64,000 nucleotides of DNA, taken from the NCBI RefSeq assembly GCF_900112615.1, contig NZ_FOMK01000003.1, positions 1 to 64,000 of the forward strand. Reading direction: 5' to 3'. Shown in pieces: positions 45,944 through 54,700 of the stretch. Source of the DNA: Chitinophaga sp. CF118. Lineage in GTDB: Bacteria > Bacteroidota > Bacteroidia > Chitinophagales > Chitinophagaceae. The position numbers and the translations under genes were made by a program. The notes beneath the pieces are model-generated. The model ran no database searches. It was given only the letters and a program-made list of their open reading frames with translations, and was not told the DNA's origin. The first letter of the stretch is position 1, and each line of letters opens with the position of its first letter.

Positions 45944-46384
45944 TTAGTGCCAATAGGTTACTTGTACATTATTGAAATTTTCGATGCTAACTGTTAGATG
46001 TTTTTCGCAAAGAGTATGTTCGGTTTGTTTATCAGGATGTTCTGATTTATAAAATACTACCTCAATGTATTTATAATTCAATTTATGTGTGAGTGAAGGG
46101 AAGAATTGTTTTCCTATATCGGAGGTTATATTTTTAAGGGCAATACGATCCTTTGAACATAAATCAGCATGACTGTTTTTTAATTCTATCCAAAACTCAC
46201 CATCTCTCCTATTTTCCTTTATAGCTTTATAATTATGTTCCAAATTAACTTCACAATGATATTTCTCAGCTAACACATTACCAAAATTTTCTTCTTCCTC
46301 AGAAAGAGGAATCTTAAGGGAGTAGCAACCAGATAGTAATACTCCAAGGAGAAAGGAATTGATAGTAGATCTTTTAAAAGTCAT
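45944..46384 (-). CDS. Small lipoprotein, tandem paralogue 2
   Basis: The 147-aa form starting at ATG 46384 (MTFKRSTINSFLLGVLLSGC) gives a clean lipoprotein signal with lipobox LLSGC. The open frame extends upstream to 46489, but that longer start would bury the signal. About 60-70% of residues match paralogue 1, including EEEENFGNVLAEKYHCEVNL and FWIELKNSHADLCSKDRIAL. Function unknown; the pair arose by local duplication. Confidence 0.75.
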   Translation of the reverse strand: MTFKRSTINSFLLGVLLSGCYSLKIPLSEEEENFGNVLAEKYHCEVNLEHNYKAIKENRRDGEFWIELKNSHADLCSKDRIALKNITSDIGKQFFPSLTHKLNYKYIEVVFYKSEHPDKQTEHTLCEKHLTVSIENFNNVQVTYWH

Positions 46385-46523
46385 ACGCGCATATTTAAAA
46401 TGTTGGTATTTTATCTTACCTTCTTGTCCAATCAAATGTAACAATTTCAAAGATAAAGGTATCGTGGATATATGGGGAAAATAGCTCATGAAATTTTGCC
46501 AGCTTCTTTAATGTGCGCCAAAT

Positions 46524-46889
46524 ATGAAAGGTATAAAAATAATAACCTGGTTGTTCTATTTATTAATAGAGTTATTTCTTGTAATAATTTTATTTCTTTC
46601 ACTTAACATTGCTAATGCTTCTCCATACGGGATCTATGAAATGTATCAAGAATCATTCTTTTCTTTCCTGGGAACAAAAATATTGCTGGGATTTATATTG
46701 TCATTGGTGTCTGCATTTATTATGACAATAATATGGAAGATCGCAAAGAATAAATTAGAATTACAAGAATATTCTTTTATAAGAGTATTTATTATTCAAT
46801 GGATTTTATTCTTTCTTTGGGCATTAATTTCTATTGCGATATATTTTCAGCATATTTATAGTACATCTCCATCTGATCGACTGCCGTGA
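46524..46889 (+). CDS. Small membrane protein of unknown function
   Basis: The 121-aa protein shows three hydrophobic segments suited to membrane spans (WLFYLLIELFLVIILFLSLN; LLGFILSLVSAFIMTIIW; FIIQWILFFLWALISIAIYF). No motif points to a function. Its start is 139 nt from the start of the divergent lipoprotein gene, so they could share a control region. Its codons are AT-rich like those of the lipoprotein genes, unlike the eCIS genes. Confidence 0.6.
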   Translation: MKGIKIITWLFYLLIELFLVIILFLSLNIANASPYGIYEMYQESFFSFLGTKILLGFILSLVSAFIMTIIWKIAKNKLELQEYSFIRVFIIQWILFFLWALISIAIYFQHIYSTSPSDRLP

Positions 46890-46977
46890 TGTGAGAAATA
46901 TTTTTAGATTAATAATTCAGTGCCCACCTCAATATGGCAAGAAATAGAAGATTATAAAATAGAGATTAATTGTAAGA

Positions 46978-47006
46978 GGAGAGGAGTCAAATAATGGTCC
47001 CTCTCC
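46978..47006. terminator. Weak bidirectional hairpin between convergent genes
   Basis: GGAGAGG (46978-46984) pairs with CCTCTCC (47000-47006), a 7-bp stem with a 15-nt loop, followed on the plus strand by ATTTTATTATAA. It lies between the convergent membrane-protein and SnoaL-like genes and may end one or both transcripts. Confidence 0.4.
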
Positions 47007-47012
47007 ATTTTA

Positions 47013-47441
47013 TTATAACCTTCTCTCTGATTCTTTAATTGCCAGATCATTAATACTGGCAAATCGCTTTTGCATCAGGCCATTCTCATCAAACTCCCAG
47101 TTTTCATTACCATAGGCACGGAACCATTGTCCTTCCTTATTATGATATTCATATTCAAATCTTACTGCTATACGATTATCTGTATAGGCCCACAGCTCTT
47201 TCTTTAATTTATAATTAAGTTCCTTCTGCCATTTATTGGAGAGGAATTTAACCACCGCTTCACGGCCATTCACAAACTCAGAGCGGTTTCGCCATTCTGT
47301 ATCAATCGTATAAGCAAGAGAAACACGTTGCGGATCCTGGCTGTTCCAGGCATCTTCTGCCAGCTGTACTTTTTGAGTAGCTGTTTCGAAGGTAAACGGT
47401 GGTAAAGGATGTTTCTGTTCCATGACAATTAATTTAGACAC
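47013..47441 (-). CDS. SnoaL-like (NTF2 fold) protein, DUF1348 family
   Basis: The 142-aa protein matches DUF1348: [56 protein letters not shown] and [13 protein letters not shown], ending in FASINDLAI. These are single-domain NTF2-fold proteins with a cone-shaped pocket, role unknown. A start at the internal MEQKHPL (seven codons in) is equally plausible. It is divergent from the VOC gene. Confidence 0.88.
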   Translation of the reverse strand: MSKLIVMEQKHPLPPFTFETATQKVQLAEDAWNSQDPQRVSLAYTIDTEWRNRSEFVNGREAVVKFLSNKWQKELNYKLKKELWAYTDNRIAVRFEYEYHNKEGQWFRAYGNENWEFDENGLMQKRFASINDLAIKESERRL

Positions 47442-47554
47442 AAATGTAGGATGGATACGGATTTATTAATGGCACTATTTAGCGATTCTGTGGTATTAAT
47501 CAAATATTCATGGATTATGTATCTTTATGACCTCTGAAATCCGTTATAGAAGAT

Positions 47555-47971
47555 ATGCAACAAAGAATAGCCCACATTGCTTTGGTGGTAGCCGATTATG
47601 ATGATGCGATCGCTTTCTACACGAAGAAGTTACATTTTACAATGATAGAAGATACTGTATTAAGTGAAGATAAGCGATGGGTAGTAATAGCGCCCAAAGG
47701 AGCAAAAGAATGCAGCCTGCTGCTGGCTAAGGCCGCTAACCCGGAGCAGGCTGCCAGTATTGGCAACCAAACAGGTGGGAGAGTGTTCCTTTTCTTATTC
47801 ACAGACGATTTCTGGCGGGATTATAATCAGATGCTGGAAGATGGAATCCATTTTGTCCGTGCTCCTAAGGAGGAAGCATATGGTACTGTTGCCGTATTCG
47901 AAGATTTGTATGGTAATCAATGGGATTTATTACAGCCCAATGAACATAATAAAGCAAACACTCTTATTTAG
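47555..47971 (+). CDS. VOC superfamily (glyoxalase-like) protein
   Basis: The 138-aa protein is a VOC fold member: IAHIALVVADYDDAIAFYTK with the first metal-ligand His, then RVFLFLFTDDFWRDYNQMLE, VRAPKEEAYGTVAVFEDLYG and NQWDLLQP with the C-terminal pattern seen in fosfomycin/bleomycin-resistance and dioxygenase relatives. No substrate can be assigned. It overlaps the convergent downstream gene by 8 nt. Confidence 0.88.
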   Translation: MQQRIAHIALVVADYDDAIAFYTKKLHFTMIEDTVLSEDKRWVVIAPKGAKECSLLLAKAANPEQAASIGNQTGGRVFLFLFTDDFWRDYNQMLEDGIHFVRAPKEEAYGTVAVFEDLYGNQWDLLQPNEHNKANTLI

Positions 47972-48470
47972 TATCATGAATCGCTGTAATAGCCATCTCA
48001 ACTGCCTTTACGCAATCGGGATCATCACTTCTGTTCGTGCTGATGAGTGTTAAGATAGCAACGATCTTTTCCTCCGTATCATTTTCTCTATATACTATTC
48101 CTAGATCCTTAAGGGCTTCAATGCCCTGTTGTACATACTCTGGGTTCTTTACATGACCTGTCAGATCTCCGAATTTCTCACTAAGGCTGAACTGTTGTTG
48201 CGCAGATTTATTCTTAAATGTTTTATACACATAGGGCCATTCTGGATTCCCACCACCGGTCGTATAAATAGTGAATATAGCATCAGCCAATGCCCCTTTA
48301 CTATCTTTCTCATACATTTTTGCCATAATAACAGCTTCTGCAGGATCAGTCTCACTCATAGCCAATAACGCTGCCGCCTGTACATTTTGAAATTTACCGG
48401 ATTGAGCTTTTGCCGGAAAGAGTTTAATAATGATGACAAGAATACATAGTGTGATGACGATCTTTTTCAT
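47964..48470 (-). CDS. Small exported protein of unknown function
   Basis: The 168-aa protein begins with a clear signal peptide (KKIVITLCILVIIIKLFPAKA) and is otherwise helical, resembling HEAT-like helical pairs (NVQAAALLAMSETDPAEAVI, NPEYVQQGIEALKDLGIVYR). That composition recalls the C-terminal helical domain of M1-type peptidases, so it may be a fragment-like relative, but I do not recognise a family. Its 3' end overlaps the VOC gene. Confidence 0.6.
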   Translation of the reverse strand: MKKIVITLCILVIIIKLFPAKAQSGKFQNVQAAALLAMSETDPAEAVIMAKMYEKDSKGALADAIFTIYTTGGGNPEWPYVYKTFKNKSAQQQFSLSEKFGDLTGHVKNPEYVQQGIEALKDLGIVYRENDTEEKIVAILTLISTNRSDDPDCVKAVEMAITAIHDTK

Positions 48471-48613
48471 GACTTCGGGAGAAATTGTTTGTTACTGCAA
48501 GATTAGAATAAGTAGGTGGGATATTTAAATGAATGTGATGGAACCGCATTTCCAGGTGACAGAAATGAATTTATACCTTGGCTTGATGTATTTGGACTGG
48601 TTCTCAGAAAATA

Positions 48614-48646
48614 AAAAGGGGACTGTATCAAAAGAATACAGCCCCC
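48614..48646 (-). terminator. Terminator of the OmpA-family gene
   Basis: On the minus strand GGGGGCTGTATTC pairs with GATACAGTCCCC through a 10-bp stem with one bulged base, followed by a TTTTTATTTT tract. It lies about 20 nt after the stop codon of the OmpA-family gene. Confidence 0.75.
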
Positions 48647-48666
48647 GGTATAATAATGTAATCCTC

Positions 48667-50619
48667 TTACTTATCCAATATCGTAAATTCTGTTCTGCGA
48701 TTAGCCTGATGCTCCTCTTCCGGACAAGATACCCCATTGGTGCAGCGATTCACCAGCTTTGTCTCTCCATAGCCCTTAGCGGTTAAACGGGTGCTATCAA
48801 TCCCTTTCCCAACCAGATAGGCTACTGTGGATTCTGCACGACGTTGGGACAACTTCATATTGTAAATGTCATTGGCACGAGAGTCCGTATGAGAAGATAT
48901 TTCCACTTTCCATGTCGGATTATCATTCAGTCGTTTTACCAATTTATCCAGCTCTGTTTCAGCATCTTTACGGATACTCGATTTACCCAGATCGAAGTAG
49001 ATGGTTTCCATCTTAAAGGGTTTGTCCAGATCAGCCTTTTCGGGATAGATATCCTGGTGCAGATCGCCAGACACTGTTAAGCCAACAGTACTAACATCTA
49101 TATCCGTTACCGTGGCATAGTCTGTTTTTACCACACTTAACCCATATGTGGATGCGCTGTCCAGCATAAAATGGTAATTCCCCTTATCATCTGTAATTGC
49201 CTTGAGTGGTGTGCCCGTTTGTTTGTTAACGAGCGTTACCACAACATCGGACAATGGAGTTTCTGTTTTTTTGTCAAATACTTTTCCTGATAGATTAAAC
49301 AGTAATACTCTTGCTGCATTAAAATGGTAAATATCATCATTGCCTCTGCCCCCAAATCTGTTTGAAGAAAAATAGAATGTTTCATTGCTGGCAAAAGCCG
49401 GGGCAAAATCGTCCTGCGGACTATTTACCGGACTTTCCATATTCTCTACTTTCCAATCACTTCCTTTGGTAGCCTTGTAGATATCAAGACCTCCCATTCC
49501 TGGCCAGCCATCAGAAGCAAAGTAGAGTATACCCTTATTATTGAATACAGGTGTACGTTCATTGCCAGCCGTATTGATCCCAGGTCCCATATTCACGGGT
49601 GTTTGCCATTTACCGTTTTCATCCATGCGGCTATAATAGATGTCCGTACCTCCATATCCCTTATCCCCATAGTCAGCAACAAAATAAAGGGTCTGTCCAT
49701 CAGGACTTATAAAAGGATCGCCTACAGAGTATTTAAAGATCCCGTTATACGGAAATGTAGATGATTGTCGCCAGCCATCAGTAGTTGTATCCCGTTGCTG
49801 TTCTATGATCTCTACATTCAATGTATACGGAGTATCCTTGCCTAAAAGACTTTGTCTCTTTTTTACCAGCTTGGTTACTGCGTAATAAAACTTCCTGCCA
49901 TCGGCTGTATAACTGGCATGAGCACTGTGGTAGTCTCCATTGATATTGCGTGTGAGTAGGTTTGTACTACTGCTATCTTTTCCATTGCTTTCATAAAGAT
50001 GGAGGTAACTGTTGCCTGTCCAACCGTAGTATTTTCTCCTGATGTTACTTGAGCTGAAGAAAGGTTTGCGCCTTAAAGAATCATAAGGACGGTCAGAAGC
50101 AAAGATGATTTTCCCATTACTGAATTCCGTACTCCAATCCGACCACTGACTGTTCAATGCATGCACATTTACCAGATCTCCTTTGATGGGAGCTGCTAAC
50201 CATTTAACAGCATTAGAACATCCTTCCCGCATATTCTCCGCTATTTTATCCCCCGGTTTTTTATTTAAATAACTATCAAGAATCCCTTTCGCTTCAGCAT
50301 ATTTACTGTTATTCATTAAAATACCTGCGTAATGAAATTCGTCAATGGCAGTATGATCCGGAATGGCTATCAATTTGGCATACCACGACTCTGCAAAAAC
50401 ATAATCATTCATCAGGCGATAACTGTCAGCCATTCCACGTGCCGCCGCTGCTGTTTTCTTTTTCTTATACGCTTTATTATAAAGAGGTATGGCCTTCACA
50501 TAATTATACAAGGCAGCCTGGCTGTCAGCCTGCTTTAGTATATATTGGCCATGCGCTGGTTTAAACAGTGCTATTGCCATTAGTATGCTAAACAACGCCT
50601 GGAGTTTTCTCTTATCCAT
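48667..50619 (-). CDS. OmpA-family outer-membrane protein with TPR, PD40 and carboxypeptidase-like domains
   Basis: The 650-aa protein starts at ATG 50619 (MDKRKLQALFSI), giving a clean signal peptide; the frame extends four codons upstream. Domains in order are a TPR-like region (aa 30-130), PD40/WD40-like beta-propeller repeats (ISPDGQTLYFVADYGDKGYG; GILYFASDGWPGMGGLDIYK), a carboxypeptidase-regulatory-like domain (LSGKVFDKKTETPLSDVVVT) and OmpA (SSHTDSRANDIYNMKLSQRR) binding peptidoglycan. Such proteins accompany PorP/SprF and giant adhesins in T9SS/gliding loci (the PorE/SprE-like group). It is the last gene of a three-gene minus-strand unit. Confidence 0.9.
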   Translation of the reverse strand: MDKRKLQALFSILMAIALFKPAHGQYILKQADSQAALYNYVKAIPLYNKAYKKKKTAAAARGMADSYRLMNDYVFAESWYAKLIAIPDHTAIDEFHYAGILMNNSKYAEAKGILDSYLNKKPGDKIAENMREGCSNAVKWLAAPIKGDLVNVHALNSQWSDWSTEFSNGKIIFASDRPYDSLRRKPFFSSSNIRRKYYGWTGNSYLHLYESNGKDSSSTNLLTRNINGDYHSAHASYTADGRKFYYAVTKLVKKRQSLLGKDTPYTLNVEIIEQQRDTTTDGWRQSSTFPYNGIFKYSVGDPFISPDGQTLYFVADYGDKGYGGTDIYYSRMDENGKWQTPVNMGPGINTAGNERTPVFNNKGILYFASDGWPGMGGLDIYKATKGSDWKVENMESPVNSPQDDFAPAFASNETFYFSSNRFGGRGNDDIYHFNAARVLLFNLSGKVFDKKTETPLSDVVVTLVNKQTGTPLKAITDDKGNYHFMLDSASTYGLSVVKTDYATVTDIDVSTVGLTVSGDLHQDIYPEKADLDKPFKMETIYFDLGKSSIRKDAETELDKLVKRLNDNPTWKVEISSHTDSRANDIYNMKLSQRRAESTVAYLVGKGIDSTRLTAKGYGETKLVNRCTNGVSCPEEEHQANRRTEFTILDK

Positions 50620-50658
50620 AATAATTCTCAAATTTTATAAACGCTGCAATGCTTTCAG

Positions 50659-51636
50659 TTAAAAATATCTTGGAGACAACATCCTTGCCTTCCGGTTTTC
50701 GAAAAAATAATTCAGCGAAATCTCATGAGTAGCATAACTGGTTGCTCCTGTACCATTCACTGTTTTATCATAAGCATATCCTATCCGGAGCTTGCTATTA
50801 ACGAATACTTCCATCATGGCTACGAGAGCACCTGCTTTAGGCACCGAATTACTGATGTCATTTTTATTGAGTACAGCTGTGCGATAAGAACCGCCTAACC
50901 ATATCACCTTACTAAACAGGAAGAAGGCATTCAGATCAACGCTGGTTGGGCCAGCAAAATCTTCTTTCACCAGCAAAGAAGGTTTCAGTAACACTTCATT
51001 AGATAATGGTATCAATCCGCCGACAGTAAAATATAAGTGGGGTTTTAACGGTAAATAGGTTCTAAGTTTATCTGATTTCTGAAATGCCCTTGTTATCAGG
51101 TTGTCGGCAGACAACCCCGTATAAATCCGCTCACTGTTGTAGAAAATACCTACACGCGCGTCTGGCATAAAGGCTGTTTTTTTTGCATTCATTAATAATG
51201 CATCACTCTGGGAGGCCGGACTCAATGCTTCCGTGTTCAGTTTCTGTTGTATAAAACCCGCGCCTATGCCTATGGCTAATGTTCTATTTCCATCATCGTC
51301 CATATGTATGCGGTAGGCATAACTTCCATACATAGCAGTATTCTTTTCTGCTCCCAACTGGTCGCTTACCACCTGCAATCCCAATCCTACACGATTATCA
51401 TTAACAGCTCCATCTGCTGCTACTGAAAAGGTTTTTGGAGCTCCGGGAAGCCCTGCCCACTGGGTACGGTAAAACATATTTATATTCCATTGTTCCCTAT
51501 AGCCTGCATAGGCCGGGTTAATATACAACCCGTTGAACATATACTGACTGAACTGAGCATCCTGTTGACTATACGCGGATAAAAATGAAAACATGAATAT
51601 CAGAAGGAGAGTAATATTTGTAAAGCATTTATGCAT
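50659..51636 (-). CDS. PorP/SprF family outer-membrane protein
   Basis: The 325-aa protein has a signal peptide and the PorP/SprF signature QDAQFSQYMFNGLYINPAYA, followed by beta strands (WNINMFYRTQWAGLPGAP) as in outer-membrane barrels. SprF-like proteins help attach SprB-like adhesins that leave through the type IX secretion system with type B sorting domains. It sits between exactly such an adhesin gene and an OmpA-family gene, so it most likely serves that adhesin. The start codon ATG at 51636 gives the full signal. Confidence 0.94.
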   Translation of the reverse strand: MHKCFTNITLLLIFMFSFLSAYSQQDAQFSQYMFNGLYINPAYAGYREQWNINMFYRTQWAGLPGAPKTFSVAADGAVNDNRVGLGLQVVSDQLGAEKNTAMYGSYAYRIHMDDDGNRTLAIGIGAGFIQQKLNTEALSPASQSDALLMNAKKTAFMPDARVGIFYNSERIYTGLSADNLITRAFQKSDKLRTYLPLKPHLYFTVGGLIPLSNEVLLKPSLLVKEDFAGPTSVDLNAFFLFSKVIWLGGSYRTAVLNKNDISNSVPKAGALVAMMEVFVNSKLRIGYAYDKTVNGTGATSYATHEISLNYFFENRKARMLSPRYF

Positions 51637-51677
51637 AATCTCATTTTTTACTGTTAAAAAGACGGGGCCGACACATT

Positions 51678-51707
51678 AAGGCTGCCGGAGTATATGCCGG
51701 CAGCCTT
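51678..51707 (-). terminator. Hairpin after the giant adhesin gene
   Basis: AAGGCTGCCGG (51678-51688) and CCGGCAGCCTT (51697-51707) form an 11-bp perfect stem with an 8-nt loop, 13 nt past the adhesin stop codon. The run of T is poor, so it may attenuate rather than fully stop readthrough into the PorP gene. Confidence 0.65.
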
Positions 51708-51719
51708 GTATATTAAGTA

Positions 51720-54700
51720 TTATCGCAACAGCATGATATAGCCGTTATGTGTATGCCACTGTCCATTGGCTTCTTGTACTTTCAGGGTATAATAGTATGT
51801 ACCTGCATTCAATCCATTTCCATCCCAATCACCTGCATAATTCCTTCCTTTATAAAGCACATTATTCCAGCGATTGAAAATGATAACCTCATTCTGTGAA
51901 TATTTCTCCAGCCCTTTAATTACTAATTTGTCATTGTTACCATCCCCGTTAGGTGTAATTACATTAGGCACCTCCAGGTCACTGGGTACAATATTTAATG
52001 ATACAGTTGCTACATTACTCCAGTTTCCAGCTTCGTCTTTAACCCTATAGGTAAATGTATCTGTTCCGGAATATCCTTGGTCGGGCGTATAAACGACTGT
52101 TCCATCCTGGTTTATCTTTATTGTTCCGTGTTCTGGTTGTTCAACAATTTCCAGTGAAGCAGGAACAATTGGACTTCCTCCTTGCCCCGGGCTATCATTA
52201 TCAAGCACCGGTATTGTAATGTTATTACCCGCTATAATGTTATTTACATTATCTGTTGATGCTATAGGAGGTATTACAACTGGTGTGATTGATATTGTAG
52301 TACAATTAGTGCAAGCAGGAACTGGATCCGGCGTTGTACTAGTTACTGCAACTGTATTACTTAAACTGCTACTAAAAGTTATCGGTGTTTGAACCATTAC
52401 TTCATAACTTACTACCGCACCATTTGGCAGGTTGGCAATCGTTTCGTTCAGGTTACCAGTACCACTGGTATTAGGAAGTGTTACCGTTCCGGTAAACACA
52501 GTGGCAGTCCAACTGCTGATAGTTGTTCCGGTTGGAGCTGCATCAACGATGTTTACATTCGTTGCATTACTTGGGCCGTTGTTGGTCACAGTAATAGTAT
52601 ATATCACTGCATCACCAGGAACAAAAGTTGTTTGAGATGTATTCTTAGTTGTTTTTACCGTTACAATATCTGCACTTGGGGCAGGTGTGATTGATGTTGT
52701 AGTACAATTAGTGCAAGCTGGAACCGGGTCTGGTGTTGCGCTCGTTACTGCAACAGTATTGTTTAAGCTGCTACTGAATGTAGATGGTGTTTGAACCGTT
52801 ACCTCATAACTCACTACCGCACCATTTGGCAGGCTGGCAATCGTTTCGTTAAGATCACCTGTACCACTGATATTAGGAAGTATTACCGTTCCCGTAGTTA
52901 CACTGGCAGTCCAACTGCTGATAGTTGTTCCGGCAGGTGCTGCATCAAGGATGTTTACGTTCGTGGCATCACTCGGACCGTTGTTAGTCACTGTAATAGT
53001 ATAAACCACTGCATCTCCGGGAACGAAAGTTGTTTGAGAAGTATTCTTCGTTGTTTTCACCGTTACAATATCTGCACTAGCTCCTGGGGTAATCGATGTT
53101 GTAGTACAGTTGGTGCAAACAGGAACCGGGTCCGGCGTTGCGCTCGTTACTGCAACAGTATTGTTTAAGTTACTACTAAAAGTTATTGGTGTTTGAACCG
53201 TTACCTCATAACTCACTACCGCACCATTTGGCAGGCTGGCAATCGTTTCGTTAAGATCACCTGTACCACTGGTATTAGGAAGTATTACCGTTCCCGTAGT
53301 CACACTGGCAGTCCAGCTACCGATAGTTGTTCCGGCAGGGGCAGCATCAACGATGTTTACATTCGTAGCATCACTTGGACCGTTGTTGGTTATAGTAATA
53401 GTGTATACTACATTCTCTCCTGGAACAAAAGTTGTTTGAGATATATTCTTTGTTGTTTTCACCGTTACAATATCTGCACTTGGGGCAGGTGTGATTGATG
53501 TTGTAGTACAACTAGTGCAAGCAGGAACCGGGTCTGGTGTTGCGCTCGTTACTGCAACAGTATTGTTTAAACTGCTACTAAAAGTAGATGGTGTTTGAAC
53601 TGTTACTTCATAACTCACAACTGCACCATTTGGCAGGCTGGCAATCGTTTCGTTAAGATTACCAGTACCGCTGATATTAGGAAGTATTACCGTTCCCGTA
53701 GTTACACTGGCAGTCCAGTTACTGATAGTTGTTCCGGCAGGAGCTGCATCAACGATATTTACATTCGTTGCATCACTTGGACCATTGTTGGTCACGGTAA
53801 TGGTATACACCACGCTTTCTCCGGGAACAAAAGATGTTTGAGAAGTATTCTTAGTTGTCTTTACTGTTACAATATCTGCACTTAGTATAGGAGTAATTGG
53901 TGTTGTAGAACAAGCAGTACAAGCGGGATCAGGGTCAGTTGTTGCACTCGTTACTGCAACTGTATTACTTAAGTTACTACTAAAAGTTACTGGTGTTTGA
54001 ACCGTTACTTCGTAATTTACTACCGCACCATTAGGAAGTGTAGTAATTATTTGATCCAGATTGCCAGTACCACTGGTGGAAGGAAGTGTTACCATTCCCG
54101 TAGTTACACTGGCGGTCCAGCTACTGATAGTTGTTCCGGCAGGAGCCGCATCAACGATATTTACATTCGTTGCATCACTCGGACCATTGTTGGTTACAGT
54201 AATAGTGTAAACAACTGCATCTCCGGGAACAAAAGATGTTTGAGAAGCATTCTTAGTTGTTTTCATCGTTACAATATCTGCACTCGGTGCAGGAGTAATT
54301 GGTGTTGTAGTACAAGCTGGACAAGCAGGATCAGGATCAGTTGTTGAACTGGTCACTGCCACTATATTACTTAAGTTGCTATTAAAATCTGATGGTGTTT
54401 GAACTGTTATCTCATAACTTACTACCGCACCATTTGGTAAAGTTGCGATCGTTTCGTTCAGATTACCAGTACCACTGGTGGAAGGAAGTGTTACCGTACC
54501 TGTACTTACACTTGCAGTCCAGCTACTGATAGTTGTTCCGGTAGGAGCCGCATCAATGATATTTACATTCGTTGCGTCACTTGGACCATTGTTTGTCACT
54601 GTAATAGTATAAACCACTGCATCTCCGGGAACGAAAGTTGCTTGAGAAGCATTCTTTGTTGTTTTCACCGTTACAATATCTGCACTGGCAGTAACAGCAA

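Noticed and set aside
46385..46489. Longer N-terminus for the second lipoprotein gene
   Set aside because: Starting at 46489 would put 35 residues before the lipoprotein signal; ATG 46384 restores a normal signal and matches the paralogue's length.
52389..54347. Several plus-strand open frames repeated across the adhesin gene
   Set aside because: They are the antisense of the DUF11 repeats, which is why they recur with the same period and composition.
52275..54692. Regular repeats that might be taken for a CRISPR array
   Set aside because: The units are about 402 bp, in frame and coding for DUF11 domains; there are no short repeats with unique spacers and no cas genes in the window.
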